DNA of 64,000 nucleotides from Clostridium mobile (GTDB lineage: Bacteria > Bacillota > Clostridia > Clostridiales > Clostridiaceae), in assembly GCF_018918285.1 (NCBI RefSeq), contig NZ_JAHLQF010000002.1, positions 1,054,001 through 1,118,000 on the forward strand. The letters run 5' to 3'. Within the stretch, counting starts at the first letter, position 1. Every line of letters begins with the position of its first letter. Below the pieces are notes generated by a model that had not been told where the DNA came from, ran no database searches, and worked only from the letters and a program-made list of their open reading frames with translations. Position numbers and translations under genes: made by a program. Positions 25,566 to 35,494 of this stretch are shown in pieces.

Positions 25566-26840
25566 TTGAATACAGCGCCTTTAGCAGAAAGAATAAGACC
25601 AATAGAATTAACCGAAGTAGTTGGTCAAAAACATATTTTAGGTGAAAATAAAATTTTAAATAGAATAGTAAACTCAGGAAGAATATCAAATATGATATTC
25701 TATGGACCACCAGGTACTGGGAAGACTACTGTAGCAAACATAATAGCAAAAAAAACTAATAAAAGTTTTTATAAACTCAATGCTACAAATGCCTCATTAA
25801 ATGATGTAAAAGAAGTTATAGCTACTACAAATACTCTTATGGGTATGAATGGGGTGTTATTATATTTAGATGAAATACAAAATTTTAACAAGAAACAACA
25901 ACAGTCTTTATTGGAGTATATTGAAAATGGGAAAATAACACTAATTGCCAGTACCACTGAAAATCCATATCACTATGTTTATAAAGCCATACTTAGTAGA
26001 TCTACTATTTTTGAATTTAAAATGTTAGTCAAAGAGGATGTAATAAAGGGATTAAAAAGAGGGCTAACCATAATAAGAGATGAGATAAAAAATGATGTTA
26101 TAGTAAAGGATGAAGCATTGGATTATATGGGAGAAGTTAGTGGAGGTGACTTAAGAAAAGCATTAAATGGATTAGAGGTAGCAATTTATTCTACTCCCCC
26201 TAATTCTCATGGTGAAATTATCATTGATTTAAATATAGTGATGGATTCTACCCAGGGTAAAATACTAAACTATGATAAGTCAGGAGATAGCCATTATGAT
26301 GTATTAAGTGCTTTTCAAAAATCTATAAGAGGAAGTGACGTGGATGCTTCATTGCACTACTTAGCTAGATTGGTTGAAAGTGGCGATTTAATTTCCATTT
26401 GTAGAAGATTATTAGTCATAGCTAGTGAAGATATAGGGTTAGCTTATCCTAATGCCATTACTATTGTTAAAAACTGTGTTGATTCTGCACTGCAGTTAGG
26501 ATTGCCAGAGGGGAGAATACCTTTGGCTCAAGGAGTTATACTTCTTGCTACATCTCCAAAATCTAATTCTGTTATATGTGCCATTGATAGAGCTATAAAT
26601 GACTTAAGAAATAAAGAGATAGGCGATATTCCAGCCTATATAAAGGATAGCCACTATTCTGGTGCAGAAGATTTAGGAAGAGGAATTGGGTATAAATACC
26701 CCCACAATTATAAGAATAATTATGTAAAACAGCAGTATTTACCAGATAACATTAAGGAGGCTATATACTATAATCCTGGCAATAATAAAATGGAAGAACA
26801 ATTTTCAAACTACATAAAAAGCTTAAAAGATCTAAAATAA
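25566..26840 (+). CDS. rarA: replication-associated recombination protein RarA (MgsA) AAA+ ATPase
   Basis: 424 residues, TTG start with GGAGAGG upstream. AAA+ clamp-loader-like ATPase acting at stalled forks: Walker A GPPGTGKTT (about residues 43-51), Walker B LYLDEIQNF, sensor-1 region ASTTENP, arginine-finger region LSRSTIF, and the C-terminal MgsA tetramerisation domain (DVDASLHYLARLVESGD; SEDIGLAYPNA; DSHYSGAEDLGRG). Ends in a 17-bp terminator hairpin. Confidence 0.93.
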   Translation: MNTAPLAERIRPIELTEVVGQKHILGENKILNRIVNSGRISNMIFYGPPGTGKTTVANIIAKKTNKSFYKLNATNASLNDVKEVIATTNTLMGMNGVLLYLDEIQNFNKKQQQSLLEYIENGKITLIASTTENPYHYVYKAILSRSTIFEFKMLVKEDVIKGLKRGLTIIRDEIKNDVIVKDEALDYMGEVSGGDLRKALNGLEVAIYSTPPNSHGEIIIDLNIVMDSTQGKILNYDKSGDSHYDVLSAFQKSIRGSDVDASLHYLARLVESGDLISICRRLLVIASEDIGLAYPNAITIVKNCVDSALQLGLPEGRIPLAQGVILLATSPKSNSVICAIDRAINDLRNKEIGDIPAYIKDSHYSGAEDLGRGIGYKYPHNYKNNYVKQQYLPDNIKEAIYYNPGNNKMEEQFSNYIKSLKDLK

Positions 26841-26857
26841 AGAAGGTTAATAAGTTT

Positions 26858-26904
26858 AAATATAAAGGGATTTTGGGTGGATAAAATCTCTTTATATTTT
26901 TTAT
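26858..26904 (+). terminator. intrinsic terminator of rarA
   Basis: 17-bp stem (26858-26874 with 26883-26899, one G-U), an 8-base loop and a T6 tract. Confidence 0.85.
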
Positions 26905-26958
26905 TCTTTATTTGTTTATAAATAAAAAAATTTTATAGTTAAATTTACTAATTTATAG

Positions 26959-26987
26959 TTGACAGTTTTACTCTGATTTGATATTAT
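26959..26987 (+). promoter_or_regulatory. sigma-A type promoter of iscR
   Basis: TTGACA (26959-26964), 17-base spacer, TATTAT (26982-26987). IscR-type operators are likely nearby but I could not define one by eye. Confidence 0.65.
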
Positions 26988-27041
26988 AATCTTGAAATTA
27001 TAGTAAAACACTCAACATTAATTACTCAAAGGGGTGATTAT

Positions 27042-27476
27042 ATGAAATTATCTACAAAAGGGAGATATGGGGTTAAGGCAATAGTGGATTTAGCTATCAA
27101 CTATCGCGGTGAACCAGTTTCTATAAAAACAATATCAGAAAGACAAAATATATCCGAATATTACTTAGAGCAACTTTTTGCTGTACTTAGAAAAGGAAAA
27201 ATAGTAAAAAGTATTAGGGGAGCACAAGGAGGGTACATTCTTAGCAGAGACCCAGAACATATAACAATTGGAGAAATTATAGAATTATTAGAAGGGCCTG
27301 TATTTTTATCAGAATGTATTTCCGAAGATAGTTGTGAAAATAGTGATCTTTGCTCAACTAGGCTTCTTTGGGTAAGGATAAAAGAAAGTATAGAAAATGT
27401 AACAAGAACAACAACCTTACAAGATTTAATAGACGACAATAATAGATTAAAAAGCTCTTCACGAAAGGAGAAATAA
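27042..27476 (+). CDS. iscR: Rrf2 family regulator, IscR-like iron-sulfur sensor
   Basis: 144 residues: Rrf2 winged helix (MKLSTKGRYGVKAIVDLA ... IKTISERQNISEYYLEQLF) followed by the cluster-binding Cys triad C-x5-C-x5-C around residues 92-104, the spacing of IscR. It senses [2Fe-2S] status and controls the isc genes that follow (iscS starts four bases after the iscR stop). GGGGTG ribosome site. Confidence 0.93.
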   Translation: MKLSTKGRYGVKAIVDLAINYRGEPVSIKTISERQNISEYYLEQLFAVLRKGKIVKSIRGAQGGYILSRDPEHITIGEIIELLEGPVFLSECISEDSCENSDLCSTRLLWVRIKESIENVTRTTTLQDLIDDNNRLKSSSRKEK

Positions 27477-27480
27477 TAAA

Positions 27481-28674
27481 ATGGAAAGAAAAAATGTTTA
27501 TATGGATTACTCAGCAACCACATATACAAAACCTGAGGTTTTGGAGGAAATGCTCCCATATTTCACAGAAAAATTTGCAAACCCATCTTCAAAATTTTAT
27601 TCTATTTCACAAGATCCTATAGCTGCTATAGATAAAGCTAGAGAAAGAGTTGCTAAAGCTATTAATGCTAAAAAGGATGAAATATTCTTTACAGCTGGAG
27701 GAAGTGAAGCAGACAACTGGGCTATTAAAGGTGTAGCTTTAGCTAATAAGAATAAAGGTAATCACATAATAACTACTAATACTGAACATCATGCCGTATT
27801 GTATGTATGTCAATACTTAGAAAAGCATGGTTTTGAAGTTACTTACTTACCTGTAGATGAACAGGGATTAATCAAAATAGAAGATTTTAAGAATGCTATA
27901 AAAGATACTACTATATTAACTACAATAATGTTTGCTAATAATGAAGTAGCGTCAATACAGCCTATAAAAGAAATAGGAAAAATTTGTAAGGAAAAGAAAA
28001 TCATTTTCCATACAGATGCAGTTCAGGCCATTGGACATATACCTGTTGATGTAGAAGATATGAATATTGACTTATTATCTATAGCTGCTCACAAGTTCTA
28101 TGGACCTAAAGGTGTAGGTGCCCTTTATATTAGAAAAGGAATTAAACTTGATAATTTAATACACGGTGGTGGACAGGAAAAAGGAAGAAGAGCGAGCACT
28201 GAAAATGTACCAGGAATGATAGGTATGGGTAAAGCTATAGAGCTTGCAGTTTCTGAATTAAAGGAAGAGAGCGAAAGATTAATAAAACTAAGAGATAAAT
28301 TAATAAATGGCGTGATGGAAAGAATACCTCACACTAAGTTAAACGGTCCAACTGGAGAAAACAGACTTCCAGGTAGCGCTAACTTTAGTTTTATTGGAAT
28401 AGAAGGGGAAGCATTGCTACTTTCTTTAGATTTTGAAGGTATTTATGGTTCAACTGGTAGCGCATGTGCATCCGGTTCACTTGATCCTTCCCATGTGTTG
28501 CTAGCTTTAGGATTACCACATGAATTAGCTCATGGTTCCTTAAGACTTTCAATGGGAGATGGAACTACTGAAGAAGAAGTAGATTATGTACTAGAAGTTT
28601 TACCTAAAATAGTGGAAAGACTTAGAAATATGTCACCATTATGGGAAGATTTCGTTAAGAAGGGAGAAAAATAA
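27481..28674 (+). CDS. iscS: cysteine desulfurase NifS/IscS
   Basis: 397 residues. PLP enzyme releasing sulfur from cysteine for cluster assembly and tRNA thiolation. MDYSATTYTKPEVLEEM, TEHHAVL, HTDAVQAIGH, AAHKFYGPKGVG (PLP Lys) and GSACASGSLDPS (mobile catalytic Cys) are present. Directly upstream of the scaffold gene iscU (two-base gap), with the thiouridylase mnmA downstream as a sulfur acceptor. Confidence 0.95.
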   Translation: MERKNVYMDYSATTYTKPEVLEEMLPYFTEKFANPSSKFYSISQDPIAAIDKARERVAKAINAKKDEIFFTAGGSEADNWAIKGVALANKNKGNHIITTNTEHHAVLYVCQYLEKHGFEVTYLPVDEQGLIKIEDFKNAIKDTTILTTIMFANNEVASIQPIKEIGKICKEKKIIFHTDAVQAIGHIPVDVEDMNIDLLSIAAHKFYGPKGVGALYIRKGIKLDNLIHGGGQEKGRRASTENVPGMIGMGKAIELAVSELKEESERLIKLRDKLINGVMERIPHTKLNGPTGENRLPGSANFSFIGIEGEALLLSLDFEGIYGSTGSACASGSLDPSHVLLALGLPHELAHGSLRLSMGDGTTEEEVDYVLEVLPKIVERLRNMSPLWEDFVKKGEK

Positions 28675-28676
28675 TT

Positions 28677-29108
28677 ATGGTATACAGTGAAATAGTTATG
28701 GATCATTTTAGAAACCCAAGAAATGTTGGTGAAATTAAAGATGCTAACGGTATTGGCGAAGTAGGAAATGCAAAATGTGGAGACATTATGAAAATATACT
28801 TAAAGGTTGAAGATAATATTATCGAAGATGTTAAGTTTAAGACCTTTGGTTGTGGTTCAGCTATAGCTTCCTCAAGCATGGCAACTGAACTTATAAAGGG
28901 TAAGACAGTTGATGAAGCGTGGGAATTAACTAATAAAGCGGTGGCTGAGGCATTGGATGGACTTCCACCAGTAAAGATGCATTGCTCTGTTTTAGCTGAA
29001 GAAGCTATACATGATGCAATTAACGATTACAGGAAATCAATAGGATTAGAACCTTGGGAAACAAAACATCATTCCGAACATATTCATGAAGAAGTACACG
29101 GAGAATAA
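28677..29108 (+). CDS. iscU: iron-sulfur cluster scaffold IscU/NifU N-terminal type
   Basis: 143 residues with the three scaffold cysteines: GNAKCGDIM, FKTFGCGSAIASSS and PVKMHCSVLAEEAI. The C-terminal extension is His/Glu-rich (KHHSEHIHEEVHGE), unusual for plain IscU and possibly metal-binding. Takes sulfur from IscS and passes clusters to apoproteins. A 15-bp tandem duplication spans its stop codon. Confidence 0.93.
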   Translation: MVYSEIVMDHFRNPRNVGEIKDANGIGEVGNAKCGDIMKIYLKVEDNIIEDVKFKTFGCGSAIASSSMATELIKGKTVDEAWELTNKAVAEALDGLPPVKMHCSVLAEEAIHDAINDYRKSIGLEPWETKHHSEHIHEEVHGE

Positions 29109-29129
29109 TTAAACGGAGAATAATTAATT

Positions 29130-29176
29130 AGTTGAGAGTAGAAAATTGAAAGTTGATTTTCAACTCTCAACTTTTA
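29130..29176 (+). terminator. terminator of the iscRSU transcript
   Basis: Inverted repeat AGTTGAGAGT-A-GAAAAT with ATTTTC-A-ACTCTCAACT (29130-29146 / 29156-29172), then CTTTTATGTTTT. Read-through into mnmA cannot be excluded. Confidence 0.75.
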
Positions 29177-29221
29177 TGTTTTAATTAATATATTAATGTA
29201 AAATTAATTGATATCAAGTGA

Positions 29222-29359
29222 TTCTTAGCTTCAGATGGAGTTTGCTTAAAAGGAATACTTACTCCAACTGAAGCTTAGAAGAACTTATCCAGGGACGTAG
29301 CATCCGTTATCTCTTACTTGTAGAAGATGGGAGTATTACGGATGGTAGTCATCGGATAA
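29222..29359 (+). ncRNA. two-domain structured element in the mnmA leader
   Basis: Domain 1: 20-base arms (29222-29241 / 29261-29280) pairing at 18 positions with two opposed mismatches. Domain 2 (29285-29359): TTATCC/GGATAA, GAC/GTC and CATCCGT/ACGGATG nested with small internal loops, capped by a short G-U containing stem (29311-29316/29328-29333). The mnmA ribosome site AGGTGAAG follows at 29381. It is either a cis-regulatory leader or a structured repeat; I cannot assign it to a named RNA family. Confidence 0.6.
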
Positions 29360-29390
29360 ATTTAAATATTATGAAGAGTTAGGTGAAGTT

Positions 29391-30458
29391 ATGAAAAAGA
29401 AAGTATTTGTAGGAATGAGTGGAGGAGTAGATAGCTCCGTTACAGCCCACCTTTTGAAAAAACAAGGATATGAAGTAGTTGGAATGACTATGAAAGTTTT
29501 CCCAGGAAATAAATGTAATAATGGATTAACTGAATCAGAGATGATAATAGAAAATGCTAGAAAAGTATGTAAAGATTTAAACATAGAATTTGTAGCTGTG
29601 GATTTAATTGAAGAATTTAATGATAAAGTAGTAGACTATTTTATGAATGAATACGTAAATGGAAGAACGCCAAACCCATGTGTTCAATGCAATAAGTACA
29701 TAAAATTTGATGTGTTTTTAAAAAAAGCTCTAGAATTAGGAGCTGATTATATTGCCACTGGACACTATAGTAAAGTTAACAAAATAGAGGATAGATACTT
29801 AATATATAGAGGGGATGACGAGAGAAAAGACCAAAGCTATATGTTTTATAATTTACAACAGCATCAATTAAAGCATGTGTTAATGCCTTGTGGTGATTAT
29901 ACAAAGTCTCAAATAAGAGAAATTGCCAAAGAAATTGGGTTAGAAGTGCATAATAAAAAAGACAGTGAAGAAATTTGCTTTATTCCAGATAACAATCATG
30001 GAAGATTTATATTAGAAAACTATAAAGGAAATATACAAGAGGGAGAATTTGTGGACAAGAATGGCAAGGTTCTTGGAAAACACAAGGGATTAATGTATTA
30101 TACTATAGGCCAAAGGAAAGGATTAGGTATAGCTCTAGGAAAGCCTTCATTTGTTATAGATATAATTCCTTCTAAAAATCAAGTGGTAATAGGAGATGAA
30201 GAAGAAATATTCAAAAGAGAGCTTATTGCTAAAGATTTTAACTTCATACCTTTTGATAAGTTAGAAAATAAGATGAAGGTGGAAGCGAAAATAAGATATG
30301 CTGCAAAACCTTCACCAGCAACTATAGAAGTATTCGATGGCAATAAACTAAAGGTTATATTTGATGAACCACAAAGAGCCATTACTAAAGGTCAATCTGT
30401 AGTATTTTATTTAGAAAATCTTCTTCTGGGCGGAGGAATTATTGATAGCATACTTTAG
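29391..30458 (+). CDS. mnmA: tRNA-specific 2-thiouridylase MnmA
   Basis: 355 residues, typical. Makes 2-thiouridine at wobble U34 of Lys, Glu and Gln tRNAs with sulfur from IscS. PP-loop [10 protein letters not shown] (about residues 7-16), catalytic Cys in [12 protein letters not shown] (about 97-108) and the second Cys in SEEICFIPD, with the KDQSYMFY segment between and the C-terminal beta barrel after TIGQRKGLG. Location behind iscRSU ties sulfur supply to tRNA modification. Confidence 0.95.
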   Translation: MKKKVFVGMSGGVDSSVTAHLLKKQGYEVVGMTMKVFPGNKCNNGLTESEMIIENARKVCKDLNIEFVAVDLIEEFNDKVVDYFMNEYVNGRTPNPCVQCNKYIKFDVFLKKALELGADYIATGHYSKVNKIEDRYLIYRGDDERKDQSYMFYNLQQHQLKHVLMPCGDYTKSQIREIAKEIGLEVHNKKDSEEICFIPDNNHGRFILENYKGNIQEGEFVDKNGKVLGKHKGLMYYTIGQRKGLGIALGKPSFVIDIIPSKNQVVIGDEEEIFKRELIAKDFNFIPFDKLENKMKVEAKIRYAAKPSPATIEVFDGNKLKVIFDEPQRAITKGQSVVFYLENLLLGGGIIDSIL

Positions 30459-30523
30459 TTGATTCATATAAAAAAATTTTAAATTAAACTACCATTAATA
30501 TTTGAAAATTAATAAATTAAAGT

Positions 30524-30560
30524 GAGGTTATAATTAATAGCTTCGCTTTTTTATTTTTAT
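30524..30560 (+). terminator. probable terminator after mnmA
   Basis: AAAGTGAGG / CTTCGCTTT stem with two G-U pairs plus inner TAT/ATA, followed by a T6 tract. Confidence 0.6.
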
Positions 30561-30635
30561 AGAGTAAATAAAGAGGATATTTTTAAGATATAGGGTAAAA
30601 ATAAGTATAATCTTAACAAAAAATGGAGTGATAAG

Positions 30636-31133
30636 GTGTATAGAAAAAAAGACTTTTTATTTATGGATGTCTTTGATATAAAAGGTAAGAATATAGGATG
30701 CATAAAAGATTTATTAGTGGATTTTAATAAAGGAGAAGTTCTAGGATTCTCTATTATTTCCTACAGGATTTTTCAATCATCTCAATACGTACTAAAGGAA
30801 GATATTATATCCTTTAATAAATATATGGTGGTATCAAAATGCAGAAAAGGATCTTTAACTCAACTAAGTCACGTTAGATTAATGGATGTGATTGACCTAA
30901 ATGGAAATATAATAGGAACATTAGAAGATTTAATTTTTGAAGGAAACAATTTTATTATAAATGGTATAGTGCTGTGGACAGGTTATTTAACAAGTCTAAT
31001 TTATGGAAAAAAAGTTTTGCTAGTTAAAGATATGCTATTGGGTGATGACTCAATACTTTATTTTGGTAATAAGGATACATTATCTTTTTCAAATATACCT
31101 AAGACCTTGGTATTTAAGAATATAAAACAATGA
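30636..31133 (+). CDS. PRC-barrel domain protein
   Basis: 165 residues, GTG start behind AGTGATAAG. Two tandem PRC-barrel units: DVFDIKGKNIGCIKDLLVDFNKGEVLGF (about residues 11-38) and DVIDLNGNIIGTLEDLIFEGNNFIINGI (about 86-113), the pattern of RimM/YlmC-type beta barrels that bind RNA or protein. Its last four bases overlap the start of an AI-2E family permease gene. Function unknown. Confidence 0.8.
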   Translation: MYRKKDFLFMDVFDIKGKNIGCIKDLLVDFNKGEVLGFSIISYRIFQSSQYVLKEDIISFNKYMVVSKCRKGSLTQLSHVRLMDVIDLNGNIIGTLEDLIFEGNNFIINGIVLWTGYLTSLIYGKKVLLVKDMLLGDDSILYFGNKDTLSFSNIPKTLVFKNIKQ

Positions 31134-32149
31134 AGTTAAACATTATTAAATATAAAAATATAATCATTATATTAGGAATTGTTTTATTCTTATTGCTATT
31201 TAAATTTGAAATCACTAGGCAAATATTTTTTATTTTATTTTTGTCCTTCATATGCTCCTATATATTAAGACCCTTATACCGAAAATTAATCTCTATTGGA
31301 ATTAATAAAAGTTTTGCAGCATTTTTGCTGATCATTGGATTAATTTTAATATTAGTAATAAATATAGTATTTTTAATCCCTGCACTTATGAAAGAAGCCT
31401 CAAATATTGGAGGGGCAATATATCAGTTAGAAGAAATAATAAATGGAATCTACAATAAAATAAAGCCTGTAAAAAACAATAGATTGTTTTATAATGCATT
31501 GCAAAATTTATATTTAAAAGCAAATTTAGCTGTGGATAATATATTTAATAGTATATTTGAGAAAACTTTAAAATTTGGGGAGAGCTTTTTTGCTCTCAGT
31601 TTGGTCCCCATATTAGCCTATTACTTTTTAGTGGATAGTAAAGATATATATAAAGTGTTTATAACTCTATTTCCCTTAAAGAGCAGAAAAGTTTTTAGAA
31701 GGATATTAGAAGATATAGATAAAATTTTATCCAGATACATAGTAACTCAGGTAATACTATCAATAATAATTTGGGTAATAACTTTTATTTTATTAGTTTC
31801 ATTAAAAGTTCAATTCCCTTTTGTATTATCTTTTTTGAATGCTTTTTTCAATATAATACCTTATTTTGGTCCAGTATTTGGGGCTTTACCGGCAATTGTA
31901 ATTGCACTTTTAAAATCACCTTATACAGCACTTTGGACTGCAATAAGTTTTTATTTATTACAGCAACTAGAAGGGAATATAATATCCCCTAAGATTATAG
32001 GAGATAATATTAGTATTCATCCATTAGTAGTAATAGTATTGCTATTGCTAGGAGGAAAACTTTGGGGATTTTTAGGTATGATATTAGCAATTCCTATAGG
32101 AGTAATAATTAAAGTGATATACGAAAACTTAAATTACTATATTTTTTAG
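31130..32149 (+). CDS. AI-2E family transporter (PerM/YtvI-like)
   Basis: 339-residue membrane protein with seven to eight helices and the family end-piece GPVFGALPAIVIALL ... QQLEGNIISPKIIGDNISIHPLVVIVLLLLGGKLWGFLGMILAIP (conserved glycines and prolines). Family members range from AI-2 exporter TqsA to Na+/H+ antiporters; the substrate here is unknown. Translationally coupled to the PRC-barrel gene (ATGA overlap). Confidence 0.85.
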   Translation: MKLNIIKYKNIIIILGIVLFLLLFKFEITRQIFFILFLSFICSYILRPLYRKLISIGINKSFAAFLLIIGLILILVINIVFLIPALMKEASNIGGAIYQLEEIINGIYNKIKPVKNNRLFYNALQNLYLKANLAVDNIFNSIFEKTLKFGESFFALSLVPILAYYFLVDSKDIYKVFITLFPLKSRKVFRRILEDIDKILSRYIVTQVILSIIIWVITFILLVSLKVQFPFVLSFLNAFFNIIPYFGPVFGALPAIVIALLKSPYTALWTAISFYLLQQLEGNIISPKIIGDNISIHPLVVIVLLLLGGKLWGFLGMILAIPIGVIIKVIYENLNYYIF

Positions 32150-32179
32150 TAAAGAACAATCATAAATAAAGTTCAAGTA

Positions 32180-32208
32180 TTGACATAAAAGAGTTTTTTA
32201 TTTATAAT
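32180..32208 (+). promoter_or_regulatory. sigma-A promoter of the alaS T-box transcript
   Basis: TTGACA (32180-32185), 17-base spacer, TATAAT (32203-32208): a consensus promoter just upstream of the T-box leader. Confidence 0.85.
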
Positions 32209-32214
32209 CTTTAT

Positions 32215-32418
32215 CAAAATGAATAATTTGGCTGTGAAAAAAAGGAGTAGATATTTTTTGCTATAAAGAGAGGAAGTGGATGGTGAGAACTTCTTAGCAT
32301 AGATATTGAACGCTGTTTTGGAGCCATAATATTTTAAAGAGATATGAGCATTGGCTTATATAAATAGGGTGGTACCACGGATAAGCTTTCGTCCCTTGAA
32401 TTCGAAGGCTTTTTTTGT
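32215..32418 (+). promoter_or_regulatory. T-box leader specific for tRNA-Ala
   Basis: Fills the 320-base gap before alaS. T-box sequence AGGGTGGTACCACGG at 32366-32380; terminator AAGCTTTCG / CGAAGGCTT (32383-32391 / 32403-32411) with a T7 tract; a GAAC followed by GCT at 32312-32314 is the probable specifier codon (Ala), consistent with the downstream gene. Uncharged tRNA-Ala would stabilise the antiterminator and switch alaS on. Confidence 0.93.
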
Positions 32419-32469
32419 TGCGTAAAATTTAATTAAGATCAAAATATATAAAATACGGAGGAGATATTT

Positions 32470-35109
32470 ATGAAAAAGATGGGCTTAAATGAACTAAGAG
32501 AAGCTTATTTAGAGTTCTTTAGAAGTAAAGAACATTTAACACTACCTAGTTTTCCATTAGTACCTAAAAATGATAATAGTTTATTATTAATAAATGCTGG
32601 TATGGCACCATTAAAACCATACTTTACAGGAGTTCAAGCTCCACCAAAGAGTAGAATAGCTACTTGTCAAAAGTGTATAAGAACTGGAGATATAGAAAAT
32701 GTAGGAAAAACATCAAGACATGGTACTTTCTTTGAAATGTTAGGGAACTTTTCTTTTGGAGACTATTTTAAAAAAGAAGTAATTCCATGGGCTTGGGAGT
32801 TTGTAACAGAGGTTTTAAAATTATCTAAAGATAAATTATATGTAACTATATATTTAGATGATGATGAAGCTTTTGAAATATGGAAAAATAGTACGGATAT
32901 AGATCCAACTAGAATTTTTAGACTAGGTAAAGAAGATAATTTCTGGGAAATAGGCCAAGGTCCATGTGGTCCATGTTCTGAAATTCATTTCGATAGGGGA
33001 GAAGGAAAGATTACCACAGTAGAAGAGTTTTTAAAGGCTGCAGATGAAGATAGAGTAGTGGAATTTTGGAATTTAGTATTCACACAATTTGATAAAGATG
33101 AGCTTGGTAACTATAATAAATTGGCTCATCCTAATATAGATACTGGAATGGGCTTGGAAAGAATTGCAACAATAATGCAGGGTGTAAATAGCATTTTTGA
33201 AGTAGATACAATAAAAGCTATATTAGAAGAAATAAGTAAAGTATCAGGTATAGAATATGGCAAAGATAGAAATAATGACATTTCCTTAAGGGTTATTACA
33301 GATCATATTAGAAGTGTTACTTTCATGATTGGGGATGGAATATTACCATCAAATGAAGGTAGAGGATATGTTTTAAGAAGATTACTTAGAAGAGCTGCAA
33401 GACATGGTAAAATTTTGGGAATAGATCATATTTTTCTACATCAAATATGTGAAACTGTTATTTTAAACTCTTATGGTGCATATCCAGAACTAAAGGAAAA
33501 AGAAGATTATATTAAAAAAGTTATAAAATTAGAAGAAGAAAGATTTGGAGAAACCATAGATGCTGGAATCCAAATATTAAATGATTATATCGAAGAGATA
33601 AAGAATAATAATGAAAAAATACTGTCAGGAGAAAAAGCATTTAAGCTTTATGATACCTATGGATTTCCTTTAGAATTAACAGAAGAGATTTTAGAAGAAA
33701 AGGGAATTAAACTTGATATAGACGGATTTAATAAGGAAATGACTGAACAAAGAGAAAGAGCAAGGGCTGCAAGAGAAGAATCCAACTACATGGGATTAGA
33801 AAATACTATATTAAATAAGCTTCCAAAGGAATTAGAAACAGAATTTGTAGGATATACTAAATTAGACGTAGAGTCGAAAATAACTTTTATGGTTGTAAAT
33901 GATAGAGCTGCTACTTCTATAATGGAAGGTGAAGAAGGGGTAATTATAACTGAAAAAACTCCTTTCTATGCTGAAATGGGAGGCCAAGTAGGAGACGTAG
34001 GGTTCATAATAGGAAAAGAAGGAAAAGCGGAAGTTTTAGATTGTAAAAAGAATTTAGCTGGAAAAACCCTTCATTTCGTAAAAGTTATTCAAGGAAAATT
34101 AGAGAAAGACGAAGAAGTTAAATTAGCAGTTGATGATATTAGAAGAAATAACATAAGAAAAAATCATACAGCTACTCATATTCTTCATAAAGCACTTAAA
34201 GAAGTGTTAGGGGAACATGTACAGCAAGCGGGCTCTTATGTTGATGAGGAAAGATTAAGATTTGATTTTAATCATTTTACAGCTTTAACAGAAGAAGAAT
34301 TAAAAAGTATTGAAAAATTAGTTAACAACAAAGTAATGAGTGTATTAACTGTAAAAACTGATATAATGACAATAGAAGAAGCTAAAGAAAATGGTGCTAT
34401 TGCATTATTTGATGATAAGTATAAGGAAGATGTAAGAGTTGTATGCGTAGGAGAATTTAGCAAAGAGCTTTGTGGAGGAACCCATGTAGGCAATTCAGGG
34501 GAGATTGGACTATTTAAAATTATCTCTGAAACAGGAGTTGCAGCAGGAATTAGAAGAATAGAGGCTTTCACCGGAATAAGAGCAATAGATTATATGGAAG
34601 AAAAAGAAAATGTAATAAAAAATCTTTCACATATATTAAAATGCGGAGAAAAGGATATAATAAATAAAGTAAATGCGCAAATAACTGAAATGAAGATTAA
34701 AGACAAGGAAATGAATGAATTAAAAAAACAATTAGCTAGTGGTGCTGAAGATGAACTCTTAAATAATTTAAAAGAAGTAAATGGAATCAAATTAATCTCA
34801 GGTGTAATGGAAGATATAGATGGAGATGCATTAAGAGATTTAGGAGATAAACTAAGAGATAAAATAGGAGATGGATTAGTTTTACTTGGTAGCATAAACG
34901 AAGGTAAGGTGCAATTTTTAGCAATGGCTTCTAAAGGTGCAGTAGCTAAAGGCGTACACTGTGGTAAGATAATAAAAGAAGTTGCAACTGTTGCTGGAGG
35001 CGGCGGTGGAGGCAGACCAGATATGGCACAAGCAGGAGGAAAGCTACCAGAAAAAGTTAAAGAAGCTATACAAAAAGGAGAAGAGTTGTTAGCCAATTTA
35101 TCAAAATAG
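32470..35109 (+). CDS. alaS: alanyl-tRNA synthetase
   Basis: 879 residues, standard. Class II catalytic core ([49 protein letters not shown]), the editing domain zinc ligands [12 protein letters not shown] and CGGTHVGN, and a C-terminal C-Ala region with the [16 protein letters not shown] motif. RBS GGAGGAG. Controlled by the T-box leader just upstream. Confidence 0.97.
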   Translation: MKKMGLNELREAYLEFFRSKEHLTLPSFPLVPKNDNSLLLINAGMAPLKPYFTGVQAPPKSRIATCQKCIRTGDIENVGKTSRHGTFFEMLGNFSFGDYFKKEVIPWAWEFVTEVLKLSKDKLYVTIYLDDDEAFEIWKNSTDIDPTRIFRLGKEDNFWEIGQGPCGPCSEIHFDRGEGKITTVEEFLKAADEDRVVEFWNLVFTQFDKDELGNYNKLAHPNIDTGMGLERIATIMQGVNSIFEVDTIKAILEEISKVSGIEYGKDRNNDISLRVITDHIRSVTFMIGDGILPSNEGRGYVLRRLLRRAARHGKILGIDHIFLHQICETVILNSYGAYPELKEKEDYIKKVIKLEEERFGETIDAGIQILNDYIEEIKNNNEKILSGEKAFKLYDTYGFPLELTEEILEEKGIKLDIDGFNKEMTEQRERARAAREESNYMGLENTILNKLPKELETEFVGYTKLDVESKITFMVVNDRAATSIMEGEEGVIITEKTPFYAEMGGQVGDVGFIIGKEGKAEVLDCKKNLAGKTLHFVKVIQGKLEKDEEVKLAVDDIRRNNIRKNHTATHILHKALKEVLGEHVQQAGSYVDEERLRFDFNHFTALTEEELKSIEKLVNNKVMSVLTVKTDIMTIEEAKENGAIALFDDKYKEDVRVVCVGEFSKELCGGTHVGNSGEIGLFKIISETGVAAGIRRIEAFTGIRAIDYMEEKENVIKNLSHILKCGEKDIINKVNAQITEMKIKDKEMNELKKQLASGAEDELLNNLKEVNGIKLISGVMEDIDGDALRDLGDKLRDKIGDGLVLLGSINEGKVQFLAMASKGAVAKGVHCGKIIKEVATVAGGGGGGRPDMAQAGGKLPEKVKEAIQKGEELLANLSK

Positions 35110-35183
35110 TATACATTTTTACAATAATACTATATAATATATTTAAACTATTCATTTCTTACATATAGTAAGCGGGGTGAGAT

Positions 35184-35438
35184 ATGATGGGAAATGATCA
35201 TACTATACAATTTGACGTAGTAAGAAATAAAGAAGATTTAACAAAACAAATACTAACAGAAGTGTATGCTTCATTAAAGGAAAAAGGATATAATCCAGTA
35301 AATCAAATGGTAGGATATTTAATATCTGGAGATCCAACGTATATTACAAATTACAATGGAGCAAGAACTATGGTTAGAAAATTAGAAAGAGATGAGATTC
35401 TAGAAGAGGTATTAAAAAGCTACTTAAATATTAAATAA
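35184..35438 (+). CDS. ireB: IreB family regulatory phosphoprotein
   Basis: 84 residues (or 83 from the second ATG). Conserved core TIQFDVVRNKEDLTKQIL and GYNPVNQMVGYLISGDPTYI-type segment identify the DUF965/IreB family. In Enterococcus IreB is a substrate of the Ser/Thr kinase IreK and modulates cell-envelope stress resistance. The alaS-ireB-ruvX-DUF1292 order is the usual Firmicute one. Confidence 0.93.
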   Translation: MMGNDHTIQFDVVRNKEDLTKQILTEVYASLKEKGYNPVNQMVGYLISGDPTYITNYNGARTMVRKLERDEILEEVLKSYLNIK

Positions 35439-35494
35439 AAATGCCTTAAAAGGCATTTTTATTTTTAAATCGTACATAACAAAAGGAGATGGCT

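Noticed and set aside
34272-35096. Long open frames antisense to alaS
   Set aside because: They lack ribosome sites, have Ser/Phe/Ile-rich shadow composition and lie opposite a clearly coding gene.
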